Origin: Clostridiales bacterium
Lineage (GTDB): Bacteria > Bacillota > Clostridia > Christensenellales > Aristaeellaceae
Reading direction: 5' to 3'
DNA: 64,000 bases
Assembly: GCA_012837525.1 (NCBI GenBank)
Contig: DUQZ01000062.1
Coordinates: 19,294-83,293 of the forward strand
This document shows positions 1 through 8,669 of the stretch, in pieces. Position numbers and translations under genes: made by a program. The number at the start of each line of letters is the position of its first letter. The stretch's first letter is position 1. The notes beneath the pieces are model-generated. The model did no database searches. It saw only the letters and a program-made list of their open reading frames with translations, and had not been told where the DNA came from.

Positions 1-150
1 ACTTAAATCACCAAAACCGCGCGCGATAGCGATTTGCTCGGCCACTTCAGCCCGGCGGATGGTGGAGAGGTATTGCAGCTTCTCCTCCAGCTTTTTCATG
101 CCTTCAACGGATACAACCGTTTTATTGCTGTGTTCGTGTACATTACTCAT
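1..150 (-). CDS. greA: Transcription elongation factor GreA, N-terminal part (cut by window edge)
   Basis: The first 50 codons are present and the rest lies beyond base 1. GreA binds the RNA polymerase secondary channel and rescues backtracked complexes by stimulating transcript cleavage. The visible part is the start of the N-terminal coiled-coil: [19 protein letters not shown] followed by [17 protein letters not shown], which matches the GreA pattern EL..L....R.E....I..AR.FGDLS. ATG at 150 is chosen because a GGAG ribosome site lies just upstream and no in-frame alternative fits as well. A ten-residue tail ([10 protein letters not shown]) precedes the coiled-coil and is slightly longer than usual. 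It has its own promoter and a leader hairpin. The family call is firm; GreA against a close paralogue cannot be settled from the N-terminus alone. Confidence 0.9.
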   Translation of the reverse strand, partial: MSNVHEHSNKTVVSVEGMKKLEEKLQYLSTIRRAEVAEQIAIARGFGDLS

Positions 151-191
151 TGGCTTCACTCCAGTTTCTTGCTTTCACAATAATGATGTAT

Positions 192-211
192 CGGCTGCCA
201 TCTGGCAGCCG
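192..211 (-). promoter_or_regulatory. Hairpin in the greA leader
   Basis: A perfect inverted repeat, CGGCTGCCA / TGGCAGCCG with two bases between, can form an 8 bp stem with a 4-base loop in the greA 5' leader, between the promoter and the ribosome binding site. No U-run follows it, so it is not a standard terminator. It may stabilise the leader or affect early elongation; that is inference. Confidence 0.5.
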
Positions 212-257
212 TTAACAAGCATTCCAGAAAATAAAACATATTCAAGAATGCTGGCCT

Positions 258-286
258 ATTATACTGAATTTGTAAAATAAATGCAA
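258..286 (-). promoter_or_regulatory. Sigma-A promoter of greA
   Basis: Read on the minus strand: TTGCAT, 17 bases, TATAAT, with a perfect -10. It sits between the end of the ABC exporter gene and greA, so greA can be transcribed on its own with a leader of about 100 bases that contains the 192-211 hairpin. Confidence 0.75.
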
Positions 287-299
287 GCAATCACCCAGT

Positions 300-2081
300 T
301 TATGCCTGCATGAAGCGCGCCTGCGCCTCACACAGCTGCCGGTAATGCCCATTTGGCAAGCGGATCAATTCCTCATGGCTGCCCTGCTCCGCGATTTTGC
401 CGTCTTCAATCACCAAAATCAAGTCAGCGTTACGGATGGTGGATAGGCGGTGGGCGATGACAAAACTGGTACGGTTCTTCAGCAGGATATCAAGCGCCCG
501 CTGGATTTCAAGCTCGGTCTTGGTATCAACGGAGGAGGTCGCTTCATCCAGAATTAAAATCTTTGGGTCATTCAACAGCGCGCGGGCAAAGGATACCAGC
601 TGCTTTTGGCCCGTGGACAGGGAGGTCCCCCGTTCGCTCACTTCGGTTTGGTAACCCTTTGGCATCTGCATAATAAACGCGTCAGCGCCTACCGCGCGCG
701 CGGCGGCGATGACCTCCTCATCGCTGGCATTCAGCCGTCCGTAGCGGATGTTTTCCATGATGGTGCCGGAAAAAGTGAAGCTGTCCTGCTGCATGACGCT
801 CATCTGGGTGCGCAGGCTGTCAAGTTTGACATCCCGGATGTCGTACCCGTCAATCTTCACACTGCCTTTTGTCACGTCATAAAAGCGGCTGATCAGGTTG
901 ACGATGGTGGTCTTTCCCGCCCCTGTCTCACCCACCAGGGCGACGGTCTGCCCAGGCTTGACATGCAGGCTGACATCATTTAACACCACCTTGTCCTGGT
1001 TGTAGGCGAAGGTGACGTGGTCAAACACGACCTGGCCAGATATGGGCGGCAGGTCCTTCGCCTGGTCGCTGTCACGCACCCTGGGTACCTCATCCATGAT
1101 TTCATAGATGCGTTCCAGGGACGCGGAGGCGGCAAGCAGGTTGTTGTAAAAATTGCTCAACATATTCAGCGGCATCCAGATGCGGTTGAGATACCATAAC
1201 ACCAACAGCAAATCTGCCAGCTGCAAGCCCTGGTCCATGAACTGCACGCCGAAATAGTACACCAAGACCGTGCCGATGGTGCCAGTGACATCCAGGGAGG
1301 ACCAGAAGCCCGCGTTGTACTTGATGGCGCGCATCCAGCCGGTGCGGATCTCATCATTGGCGCCTTCAAAAATCTGCGCGTTTTCTTCCTCGCGCACAAA
1401 GAACTGGGTTACGCGCACGCCGGAGAGCGCTTCGTGCAAATAGCCGTTCATGTTGCTGCGTTTGCTGCGCACAAATTGCCAGTTTTTGCTCATGACGCGC
1501 TTGAAACGGAAGATAAGGTACAGCAGCAGGGGCATGATGCACAGGCCGATTAGGGTAAGCTTCCAGTTAACCGCCAGCATAATTGCCAACAACAGGATCA
1601 CCGTGAGCGCGTTGATTAATACATCCACAATGCCGTTTGTGAACAGGTCATTGAGCGCGTTGACGTCATTCACCACGCGCACCAGGATTTTGCCCGCCGA
1701 ATGGGTGTCAAAGAAACTGAAGGACAGGGACTGGATATGCGCGAACAAGTCCTCCCGCAGGGTGGACAAGGCCCTGCGCCCCGAGAAATCCATCAGCCGC
1801 ACACGGTAGCGCGTAAACAGCGCGCCCAAAGCCGCCAGCGCTGCCATCCCCAGCAGGATAACCCAAATGCCGCTGTACTCGCCCTCCTCCAGCATGCCAA
1901 TGGCCCGGCTCATCAGATAAGGGGAGCCAAGGGAGGCGAAGGTGGCGATAACCATCACCAAAAGCGCCAGCATGACCTGCTTTTTGTATGGCTTGAGGTA
2001 GCCCATCAGCCGCATGAACTGACTTTTATTAAACGGACGCTCCAGGACTTCATCGTCCAGTTGACGCAAGGCGCGGGCCAT
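300..2081 (-). CDS. Heterodimeric ABC exporter, subunit with canonical Walker B (ATPase/permease)
   Basis: This is a 593-residue half-transporter with a six-helix transmembrane domain (about 30-320) and a C-terminal ATPase. Walker A GETGAGKT is at 384, the signature is LSTGQ at 488 instead of LSGGQ, Walker B ILILDE ends at 513 and the switch histidine is at 544. It pairs with the adjacent upstream gene, whose Walker B is degenerate. Together they resemble TM287/288 or BmrCD-type drug/lipid exporters, which have one canonical and one degenerate ATP site. The start is ATG at 2081, in a TAATG overlap with the upstream stop and behind an AGGAGG site; an upstream in-frame start at 2129 would lie inside the neighbour. 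The substrate cannot be read from sequence. Confidence 0.9.
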   Translation of the reverse strand: MARALRQLDDEVLERPFNKSQFMRLMGYLKPYKKQVMLALLVMVIATFASLGSPYLMSRAIGMLEEGEYSGIWVILLGMAALAALGALFTRYRVRLMDFSGRRALSTLREDLFAHIQSLSFSFFDTHSAGKILVRVVNDVNALNDLFTNGIVDVLINALTVILLLAIMLAVNWKLTLIGLCIMPLLLYLIFRFKRVMSKNWQFVRSKRSNMNGYLHEALSGVRVTQFFVREEENAQIFEGANDEIRTGWMRAIKYNAGFWSSLDVTGTIGTVLVYYFGVQFMDQGLQLADLLLVLWYLNRIWMPLNMLSNFYNNLLAASASLERIYEIMDEVPRVRDSDQAKDLPPISGQVVFDHVTFAYNQDKVVLNDVSLHVKPGQTVALVGETGAGKTTIVNLISRFYDVTKGSVKIDGYDIRDVKLDSLRTQMSVMQQDSFTFSGTIMENIRYGRLNASDEEVIAAARAVGADAFIMQMPKGYQTEVSERGTSLSTGQKQLVSFARALLNDPKILILDEATSSVDTKTELEIQRALDILLKNRTSFVIAHRLSTIRNADLILVIEDGKIAEQGSHEELIRLPNGHYRQLCEAQARFMQA

Positions 2082-3823
2082 TAGGCAACACCTCCTTCCC
2101 CGGTGATCGCCGTCAGTTGATCCTGCCACATCTGGTAGTATTCCCCTTTTTTGGCCAGCAGCTCTGCATGTGTGCCGCGCTCCACAATCTCCCCCTGGTT
2201 GAGGACAAGAATCAGATCCGCGTTTTTGACGGAGGAAATGCGGTGGGCAATGATGAAGGTGGTCTTGCCCTTTGAGGAGTGCTCCAGGTGTTGCTGAATC
2301 AAATATTCCGTTTGCATATCAACAGCACTTGTGGAATCATCAAACACCAGGATGTTTGGCTCAATCAACAGGGCGCGGGCAATGGCTGTGCGCTGCTTTT
2401 GACCGCCGGAGAGACCGATGCCCCGCTCACCCACCACGGTTTCGTACTTGTGCGGCATCTCCTCAATAAAGTCTTCTGCCTGCGCGGCACGGGCGGCTGT
2501 GACCACCTCTTCCAGCTGCGCGTTTGGTTTGCCAAAGCGGATGTTTTCAAACAGGGATTCGGAGAAAAGGAAGGTTTCCTGCGGCACATACCCGATATGT
2601 TTACGCAGGTCCTGCAACCTTTGCTTGCGCACATCAACCCCGTCCACCAGCACACGGCCGGCGTTCACATCATAGCTGCGCGCCATCAGGCGTACGAGGC
2701 TGGTTTTCCCGGCCCCTGTCGCGCCCATGATGCCAATGGTCTGGCCGGCCTCCGCCACAAAGCTGATGTCCTTTAAAACAGCCTGATCATCGTACTGGAA
2801 AGTGACATTCTCAAACTCTACCCTGCCGCTGCGCTGCGGAACCTGCACAGGCTGCTCATCATCCTTGATTCTGGGGCCCAGATCCATATAGAAAAAGACC
2901 TTTTCTGCGCTTGTGGATGCCATTGTCATGCCGTTGATGAGCTGTGACAGCATGCGCATGGGTTGGGTAAGCATCCAGATATAGCCAGTTACACCAACCA
3001 GGGTGCCCAGATCCATCTGCCCAGCGGCCATCAAAATGGCGCCTGTAGCCAGCACCAGCGGCGTGCAGATCTCAGACAACCCCTGCATGATGGGGACATA
3101 GGTGGACCAGACGTCAGTCACCTTGAGGTTCATTTCCAGCAGTTTCTGGTTTTCTTTGGTGAAGAGCTCTTTCTCATGCTCTTCCCTCACGAAGGCCTTC
3201 ACGACATGAATGCCGGACAGGTTTTCCTGCACCCTTGTGTTTAACTCGGCGCTTTGCTCACGCACTTCACGGAACATGGGCCGGACCCGCTTGCGGAAAC
3301 GGAAGGCAACAATCGCGATGAAAGGCAGGGTGCTGAGAATGCTGAGCGCTGCCTGCCAGGAAAGTGTAAACATAAAGATTAAGGCGCCAAAAAAGGTGAC
3401 GCCCTGCTCAAACAAGGTGATGAGGCCAACCGCCAGATAATTCCGGATGCCCTCCAAATCCCCTGTCATGCGGGACATGATCTCACCCACGCGGTTTTGA
3501 TCAAAAAAACTGAAGGACAGCCGCTGCAGATGACGGAACAAGCCAGTCCGCAGATCGTAAGCGACACACTGTGACGCGCGTTCCATCAAGAGGACGCGCA
3601 AAAACCCGCTGATTGCGCGGAAGACAACCAGCCCCAGCAGCGCGATGCACAGCTGAACCAAGATGTCATGCTGGCCCGCGATGATGACATCATTGACAAT
3701 CATCCGGGTAATCAGCGGCTGAACCAGACGGCTGATGATGACAATAATCTGGAAGAAAAATGCGGAATATACCAAAAGCCGATAGGGTTTGAGCAAGCCC
3801 AAAATCCGGCGCATCGAACTCAT
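2081..3823 (-). CDS. Heterodimeric ABC exporter, subunit with degenerate Walker B (ATPase/permease)
   Basis: This 580-residue half-transporter is the first gene of the exporter pair. Six transmembrane helices (about 15-300) are followed by an ATPase with Walker A GATGAGKT at 367, a canonical LSGGQ signature at 471 and Walker B LVFDD, where the catalytic Glu is replaced by Asp496. Its own ATP site should therefore be poorly hydrolytic, and the partner's LSTGQ completes that degenerate site. The canonical site would use the partner's Walker motifs with this LSGGQ. This arrangement is known for heterodimeric type IV exporters. GGGAGGG precedes ATG 3823; the ATG three codons later is possible but less well spaced. 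The promoter overlaps the inverted repeat at 3868-3896. Confidence 0.9.
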   Translation of the reverse strand: MSSMRRILGLLKPYRLLVYSAFFFQIIVIISRLVQPLITRMIVNDVIIAGQHDILVQLCIALLGLVVFRAISGFLRVLLMERASQCVAYDLRTGLFRHLQRLSFSFFDQNRVGEIMSRMTGDLEGIRNYLAVGLITLFEQGVTFFGALIFMFTLSWQAALSILSTLPFIAIVAFRFRKRVRPMFREVREQSAELNTRVQENLSGIHVVKAFVREEHEKELFTKENQKLLEMNLKVTDVWSTYVPIMQGLSEICTPLVLATGAILMAAGQMDLGTLVGVTGYIWMLTQPMRMLSQLINGMTMASTSAEKVFFYMDLGPRIKDDEQPVQVPQRSGRVEFENVTFQYDDQAVLKDISFVAEAGQTIGIMGATGAGKTSLVRLMARSYDVNAGRVLVDGVDVRKQRLQDLRKHIGYVPQETFLFSESLFENIRFGKPNAQLEEVVTAARAAQAEDFIEEMPHKYETVVGERGIGLSGGQKQRTAIARALLIEPNILVFDDSTSAVDMQTEYLIQQHLEHSSKGKTTFIIAHRISSVKNADLILVLNQGEIVERGTHAELLAKKGEYYQMWQDQLTAITGEGGVA

Positions 3824-3851
3824 GAAAACCCTCCCAACCCCTTTTTACTGC

Positions 3852-3880
3852 ATAATAACAAGGAGAAGGGAGCGCGTCAA
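3852..3880 (-). promoter_or_regulatory. Promoter of the ABC exporter pair, overlapping a perfect inverted repeat
   Basis: Minus strand TTGACG, 17 bases, TATTAT, about 28 bases before the exporter start codon. The -35 hexamer lies in the inner part of one arm of the repeat at 3868-3896, so anything bound there, or a hairpin at that point, would compete with promoter use. Confidence 0.55.
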
Positions 3881-3896
3881 GGAATGACGCGCTCCC
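3868..3896 (-). terminator. 12-bp perfect inverted repeat: terminator of the upstream operon and/or operator of the exporter
   Basis: GGGAGCGCGTCA, five bases, TGACGCGCTCCC. On the minus strand the hairpin is followed by a pyrimidine-rich but imperfect tract (TTCTCCTTGTTATT). It stands between the isomerase-like gene and the ABC exporter, where a terminator is expected. It also covers the -35 of the exporter promoter, so it may be a repressor site instead. The sequence does not decide between the two. Confidence 0.55.
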
Positions 3897-3934
3897 AGTT
3901 GGATTATGCTTGTATTTAATTTAATAAGTTTAAA

Positions 3935-4777
3935 TTAAACAAAGAATGTGCGCAAATACTCAACCGCCTTACGGATGTCGCCTTCGGGGTCCTCCCCCAC
4001 TTCGCGCTCAATGGTCAGAAAGCCTGTATAGCCAATGTCCTCAAGCGCCTGCAGATAGCGTTTGAAATCCACATCGCCCTCACCCAGCGGCAACTCCTGG
4101 AAGGAGGAGCTGTCCAGGGACTCCTCATACACGATGCCGTATACCTTCTCTGGCTCACGGTAGTACAGCCGCTTGCCATCCTTGGCGTGCGTGTGCACGA
4201 TATAATCCTTCAGGGTATGCACCGCCTCAACCGGGTCATCCCCCGTCACCATCACCAGGTTGGCTGGGTCCATGTTGACGGATACACCGCGGGAGTTGAG
4301 TGAATCCAAAAAGCCCTTCAACACCTTTGAGGTTTCCGGCCCTGTTTCCACCGCGAAGCGCGCTTTGACGCTGTCGGCATATTGCGCCAGTTCACTGCAG
4401 GCATCCTGCATGATCTTGTACCGCGGGTGGTTGTTGTCCTCCGGCACCACGCCGATGTGGGTGGTCACAATGCCGCATTCCCATTCCAGGGACAGGTCCA
4501 CAATCCGCTTTGACTGCTCAATCAATTCAGGGTTCTTTTCCAGGTTGCCAAAGCCATGGCCCAAATCCCCGCATAAGGCGGAGATCACAAGCCCCTTGTC
4601 CTTCACCTGCTGCAAAAATTCCTTGCGCTGGCTGGCGTTTAAGTTTTGCGGGGCCAATTCACCCCGGGTTGTATACACCTGAATGCCCTGCACGCCCAGG
4701 TCATGGGCTTTGTTGAGCGCCTCGTTGATAGGCAGGCGGAAGGACTCCAGCATGACACCGATTGGAAAACTACGCAT
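3935..4777 (-). CDS. Sugar phosphate isomerase/epimerase-like TIM-barrel protein
   Basis: This 280-residue protein belongs to the xylose-isomerase-like / AP-endonuclease-2 TIM-barrel superfamily, whose members isomerise or epimerise sugars and polyols using a divalent metal. Visible markers are the N-terminal IGVMLESF, GIQVY, TTHIGVVP, the likely metal ligands Glu in AVETGPE and Asp in NMDPANL, His in VHTHAKDG, and the final Glu in TIEREVG. It is the last gene of the leftward operon with the GH65 phosphorylase and M55 peptidase, 30 bases after the latter. A role in handling the sugar released by the phosphorylase is plausible but is inference. ATG 4777 follows AAGGAGG. The exact substrate is unknown. 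Confidence 0.8.
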   Translation of the reverse strand: MRSFPIGVMLESFRLPINEALNKAHDLGVQGIQVYTTRGELAPQNLNASQRKEFLQQVKDKGLVISALCGDLGHGFGNLEKNPELIEQSKRIVDLSLEWECGIVTTHIGVVPEDNNHPRYKIMQDACSELAQYADSVKARFAVETGPETSKVLKGFLDSLNSRGVSVNMDPANLVMVTGDDPVEAVHTLKDYIVHTHAKDGKRLYYREPEKVYGIVYEESLDSSSFQELPLGEGDVDFKRYLQALEDIGYTGFLTIEREVGEDPEGDIRKAVEYLRTFFV

Positions 4778-4801
4778 CTTGTTTCCTCCTTTTTTACATG
4801 T

Positions 4802-4807
4802 ATTATA
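4802..4807 (-). promoter_or_regulatory. Possible extended -10 element before the isomerase-like gene
   Basis: Minus strand TGATATAAT matches the extended -10 pattern and lies at the stop codon of the M55 peptidase gene. No good -35 is found 16-18 bases upstream. It could give extra internal transcription of the last gene of the operon. Confidence 0.3.
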
Positions 4808-5608
4808 TCACAGACAAAAGTGCATCATGCGCAGGACCTCGTACCAATCCTCCGCCTCATAGCGCAGGGTATGCGCGTCCATGCGCTTCACACCCGGATA
4901 AAAGCCGGACTGATAGGCCTTCGCGTGATCGCGGAAACGCACATCCACCCGGAAGGTTTCCGGCAGCTTGATCATAAACTCTTCCCGCGGCTCCATGCAG
5001 GCGGTTTTGACCGCCTCCTTGATCTGCGCGATGGCCTTCTCCGGGTGGATGCTGAGCACCAGGTTGCCGGTACCCCGGTTGACCTCCACCGTTTTGAGGG
5101 AAGGGATGATGGTTTTCATCTTGCCGCAGATGCCGACATCACCCGACATCGCGATGACTGGCACCTGCACCCTGGCGGCGGTGTAGGCGTTGATCTGCCC
5201 TTCGCTCAAGGGCTCCCCGTTGAGGGAAATCCAGGATATTCCCAGGCTCATCGTGTGCGCAAGCGGCGTCTCACCGCTGCCGGCCGCGTCGTGATAGCCG
5301 GTGAACACAGCGGCATGGTAGGAATCGTCAATACCTGTCATCATGCACAAGGGGTCCTGCCCCCAGCCGCGCATCAATTGCACCTGCTTGGGCAGAAAGG
5401 ACCAGTCAATGTTGCGCGCGCTGTCGTGGGCGTCCCGCACCAGCACAAAATCCATGCCGCCTTCCAGCGCGCCCTCGCAGGCGGCGCCGACCTCACGGCT
5501 CATGCGCTGGGCAAATTTATCATAATCCAGTTTGCCCTTGGTGACCTCATCCCAGGTGCCTGCCCCGCACGTACCCTCCATATCGGCGGAAATAAACAGC
5601 TTTTTCAA
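4808..5608 (-). CDS. M55 family zinc D-aminopeptidase (DppA-like)
   Basis: This 266-residue protein resembles Bacillus DppA, a zinc aminopeptidase that removes N-terminal D-amino acids from short peptides and is thought to recover cell-wall peptides. The zinc-site motifs are in order: ISADMEG (Asp, Glu) at the N-terminus, RDAHDS (His), GYHDAA (His) and LNGEPLSEGQINAYTAA (Glu and Asn). The chosen start is TTG at 5608, because AAGGAGG lies seven bases before it and the reading then begins MKKLFISADMEG as in the family. The TTG overlaps the stop of the GH65 gene as TTGA, suggesting translational coupling. An in-frame TTG at 5632 would add eight odd residues and lacks this spacing. Confidence 0.85.
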   Translation of the reverse strand: MKKLFISADMEGTCGAGTWDEVTKGKLDYDKFAQRMSREVGAACEGALEGGMDFVLVRDAHDSARNIDWSFLPKQVQLMRGWGQDPLCMMTGIDDSYHAAVFTGYHDAAGSGETPLAHTMSLGISWISLNGEPLSEGQINAYTAARVQVPVIAMSGDVGICGKMKTIIPSLKTVEVNRGTGNLVLSIHPEKAIAQIKEAVKTACMEPREEFMIKLPETFRVDVRFRDHAKAYQSGFYPGVKRMDAHTLRYEAEDWYEVLRMMHFCL

Positions 5609-7881
5609 ACAGATGCCCTCCTTTTGCGCCAAACAGCGTCCAATAAAATCAATTCATCCCACACCCTAACCTCAAGCGGATCGCCAGAGACCAGGGTCAT
5701 TTGTACGCCATCCTGCCCCATTTCAAAACGAATCACCCGGCCGCGGTACTCAAACCGGAAGGCGTATGAAGTCCAGCCTTCTGGCAGGAAGGGTGAAAAG
5801 GACAAGCCTGCCTGTGTCCTCATCCCGGCAAAGCCCTGCGCGATCACCAGCCATGAGCCAGACATGCTGGTTACATGCAGGCCGTCTTCCGTGTCGTTGT
5901 TGATGTTGTCCAGATCCAGCCGCGCGGTGCGGTGATACAATTCCACCGCCTTGTCCTCATAGCCCAGCTCCACGGCCAAAATGGCGTGGACACAAGGTGA
6001 GAGCGAGGACTCATGCACGGTCATGGGTTCGTAGAAATCAAAGTTTCGTTTTTTGGTCTCCGCGTCATACAGGTGCCCCAGGAAGTACATCCCCTGCAGT
6101 ACATCTGCCTGCTTGATGAAGCAGGAGCGCAGGATGCGGTCCCAGCTCCAATTTTGGTTCAGCGGCCGGTCCTTCTTTTTTAGCGCGGACGCCGGCATCA
6201 AATCCTTATCCAGGAAGGTGTCGTGCTGCACAAAGATGCCAAGGTCCTCATCCACCGGGTAATACATCCTGCGCGATATATCGCGCATCTGCTTGCGCTC
6301 GTTTTCATCAATCCCCAACTCTTGCTGCCTGCCCTCTGGCGCGGCATCAAAGGTCTCAAGGAAGAAGTCCAGGCACCAGGCAGCAATGCGGTTGGTGTAC
6401 CAGTTGTTGTTGACATTGTTCTCATACTCATTGGGCCCGGTCACGCCATGCATCATAAAACTGTCGGTGCGCTTGTTGTAATGCACCCGCCCTGCCCAAA
6501 AGCGCGCGATGCCCAGCAGCACCTCCAGCCCTTCCTGGTACAGATAGCTGGTATCGCCGGTATACGTGGTGAAGTTGTAAATGGCATGCGCGATGGCGCC
6601 GTTTCGGTGCAGCTCCATAAAGGTGATTTCCCATTCGTTATGGCACTCAATGCCATTGAAGGTGACCATGGGGTACAGGGCACCGGGCAGGCCTTGCTGG
6701 GCCGCGTTGTGATAGGCGCCGGGCAATTGCTGATGGCGGTAATGCAGCAATTGCCTGGCGACTTGCTCCCCCGCTGTTGCCATATAAACCGGGAAGCAGT
6801 AAGCCTCCGTATCCCAATAGGTCGCGCCGCCGTATTTCTCCCCGGTGAAGCCCTTAGGGCCGATGTTGAGCCTGGCGTCATCCCCTGTATAGGTGCACAG
6901 CATGTGAAACAGATTAAAACGAATGCCCTGCTGAGCCGCGTCGTCGCCTTTAATGGTGACGTCCGCGCGCTCCCACTTGTGCGCCCAGGCGGCAATATGG
7001 CGCGCTTTGAGTGCCTCATAGCCAAGGTTTGACGCGTCCTTGGCCTTGTTGGCAGCGATGTTGATGAGCTCCTGCTCATCATAATCCCGGTCTGTCGCCA
7101 CCGCAATGATCTTGTCAAGCGCAGCGCGCTCCCCCGCCTTGACATCCTTTGAAAATACGCGCTGCACAAAGGTTTCCTGGACTGCTTGCTCAACCTGTGC
7201 CATGTCCGCGCGCGCGACAAAAGCGCCTGCGACTGTAAAGCGCGGTGTGCCAAAGGGGTTTTCCTTGGTCTTGCTTAGCAAATAGCCACCTGGCACATTG
7301 TCCATCAATCCCGCGTCCAGCTGGTCCCAGAAGGTTTCCTCGTAGTTGCTGTCCTCGTTGTGCACGTCCCCATCCAAATAGGCCGCGATGCGGACCGTCG
7401 CGTCAAAGGATGGAATGACCTCATACCGCAGCGCGATGCAGGCGGAATCCGCCATTGACACAAAGCGCTCGGCAATGATGTCCACCTCACCTTTATAGGT
7501 TTTCACGCTCATTTTGCGCAGCAGGATGCCCGTTTGCATGTCCAGCTCACGGTAAAACCGCACGATATCCATCTTGGCCGCGTCTATGCGCATATCATCC
7601 ACCCACACGTCCAGGCCGATCAACTTCATCGCGTTGATGACCTTGCCAAAGTAGTGCGGGTAGCCGTTCTTCCACCAGCCTACGCGGGTTTTATCGGGGA
7701 ACCACACACCACCGATGTACATGCCCTGGTGGTGATCCCCGCTGTAATGCTCCTCAAAATTGCCGCGCAGGCCCATGGCGCCGTTGCCTTGTGACATCAG
7801 GCTTTCCGCGAAGCGCTGCTCCTCTTTTACAAACTGTGTCTGAATCACCTTCCATGGATGCACTTTGAAAACGGCATTCAT
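5605..7881 (-). CDS. Glycoside hydrolase family 65 phosphorylase, most like maltose phosphorylase
   Basis: This 758-residue GH65 enzyme would split an alpha-glucosyl disaccharide with inorganic phosphate into beta-glucose 1-phosphate and glucose. The order of motifs follows maltose phosphorylase closely: MGLRGNFEE, GVWFPDKTRVGWWKNGYP, EDSNYEE, YWDTEAY, MVTFNGIECHNEWEITF, HGVTGPNEYENNVNNNW with the presumed acid Glu in PNEYEN, and near the C-terminus YHRTARLDLDN, NDTEDGLHVTSMSGSW. Length is normal. The start is ATG 7881 with AAGGAG seven bases upstream; a GTG one codon earlier is too close to that site. No beta-phosphoglucomutase gene, its usual partner, is nearby. Trehalose, kojibiose or nigerose phosphorylase remain possible, since specificity is set by one loop. 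Confidence 0.87.
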   Translation of the reverse strand: MNAVFKVHPWKVIQTQFVKEEQRFAESLMSQGNGAMGLRGNFEEHYSGDHHQGMYIGGVWFPDKTRVGWWKNGYPHYFGKVINAMKLIGLDVWVDDMRIDAAKMDIVRFYRELDMQTGILLRKMSVKTYKGEVDIIAERFVSMADSACIALRYEVIPSFDATVRIAAYLDGDVHNEDSNYEETFWDQLDAGLMDNVPGGYLLSKTKENPFGTPRFTVAGAFVARADMAQVEQAVQETFVQRVFSKDVKAGERAALDKIIAVATDRDYDEQELINIAANKAKDASNLGYEALKARHIAAWAHKWERADVTIKGDDAAQQGIRFNLFHMLCTYTGDDARLNIGPKGFTGEKYGGATYWDTEAYCFPVYMATAGEQVARQLLHYRHQQLPGAYHNAAQQGLPGALYPMVTFNGIECHNEWEITFMELHRNGAIAHAIYNFTTYTGDTSYLYQEGLEVLLGIARFWAGRVHYNKRTDSFMMHGVTGPNEYENNVNNNWYTNRIAAWCLDFFLETFDAAPEGRQQELGIDENERKQMRDISRRMYYPVDEDLGIFVQHDTFLDKDLMPASALKKKDRPLNQNWSWDRILRSCFIKQADVLQGMYFLGHLYDAETKKRNFDFYEPMTVHESSLSPCVHAILAVELGYEDKAVELYHRTARLDLDNINNDTEDGLHVTSMSGSWLVIAQGFAGMRTQAGLSFSPFLPEGWTSYAFRFEYRGRVIRFEMGQDGVQMTLVSGDPLEVRVWDELILLDAVWRKRRASV

Positions 7882-7892
7882 CACGATACTCC

Positions 7893-8669
7893 TTATAACT
7901 CACGCCTGGAAAAGGCAAAAAGGGACGCCGCAACAAGGAAGCCAGACAGACCCAGCGCGATGAGCGCCATGTCCACGCCGCCGCTTCCAAAAGCCAGCCT
8001 GACCCCGTCAAAGAGAGACCAGATGGTAAGGTAGCGCAGGTAACTGGTCCAGCCTGGCAAACGGGACAGCAACAAACACAACAAAAACACGAAGGCAATG
8101 ACCCGTGCAGAACGTTTCATCTGCAACTCATCCACCGATATCTGGGCGATGAAGAAACAAATGGCTGTAAACAAGACCACCACCGCGCCAAACCCCAACA
8201 GCATGCGCAGCAAAGCCAGGATATCAGCGCCTTTGAAGAAAATTAGTACCATGGCCATCTGCCCGATAAATACACTGATTAACAATAGGATCACACCCAG
8301 CAATTGCGCCCAGAAATGGGTGAGTAAAATGGCGAACCTGCGGTGGCGGGAGGCGATCAGCATGGCCATGCGCCCGTCATCCATGGGCCGGGACAGCAAG
8401 CTTCTTGTGGCAGCGATGCCATAAAAACTAAAGAACACAGGCAGGATAAACCCGTACAAATAACTGAGTGTGAAGGTGGGCAGGTTGCTCTCCCCAAGGA
8501 AACCAAAAAAGGTGAACAGCTCCGGCATTTCGCCGCGCACATATTGCAGACTGGCAAGCGGCGCGGGCGTGTACAAAAATACCGCGCCCGCGCTTAGGAT
8601 AAGCGCGAAGAACATCCATACCAGCAGGCGTTTTACATTGAACTTTAGGAAAAATAAAGAAGCAATCAT
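7893..8669 (-). CDS. ABC-2 type transporter permease
   Basis: This 258-residue membrane protein has about six hydrophobic segments (near 12-32, 62-85, 112-140, 150-175, 188-205, 232-252) and no soluble domain, as in ABC-2 permeases. The segment SLLSRPMDDGRMAMLIASRHRR after the second helix resembles the cytosolic elbow of this class. It follows the ATPase gene with a 4-bp ATGA overlap and precedes the GH65 gene by 11 bases, so the three are one transcript. The transported substrate is unknown. Direction is probably export or membrane extrusion by family precedent, which is inference. Confidence 0.75.
   Translation of the reverse strand: MIASLFFLKFNVKRLLVWMFFALILSAGAVFLYTPAPLASLQYVRGEMPELFTFFGFLGESNLPTFTLSYLYGFILPVFFSFYGIAATRSLLSRPMDDGRMAMLIASRHRRFAILLTHFWAQLLGVILLLISVFIGQMAMVLIFFKGADILALLRMLLGFGAVVVLFTAICFFIAQISVDELQMKRSARVIAFVFLLCLLLSRLPGWTSYLRYLTIWSLFDGVRLAFGSGGVDMALIALGLSGFLVAASLFAFSRREL

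Noticed and set aside
4646..5935. Long open frame on the plus strand (429 codons) opposite the M55 peptidase and GH65 genes
   Set aside because: It is the antisense of two well-recognised proteins, has a composition of low-complexity Ala/His/Gly/Arg and no ribosome site; a shadow caused by G+C-rich codons.
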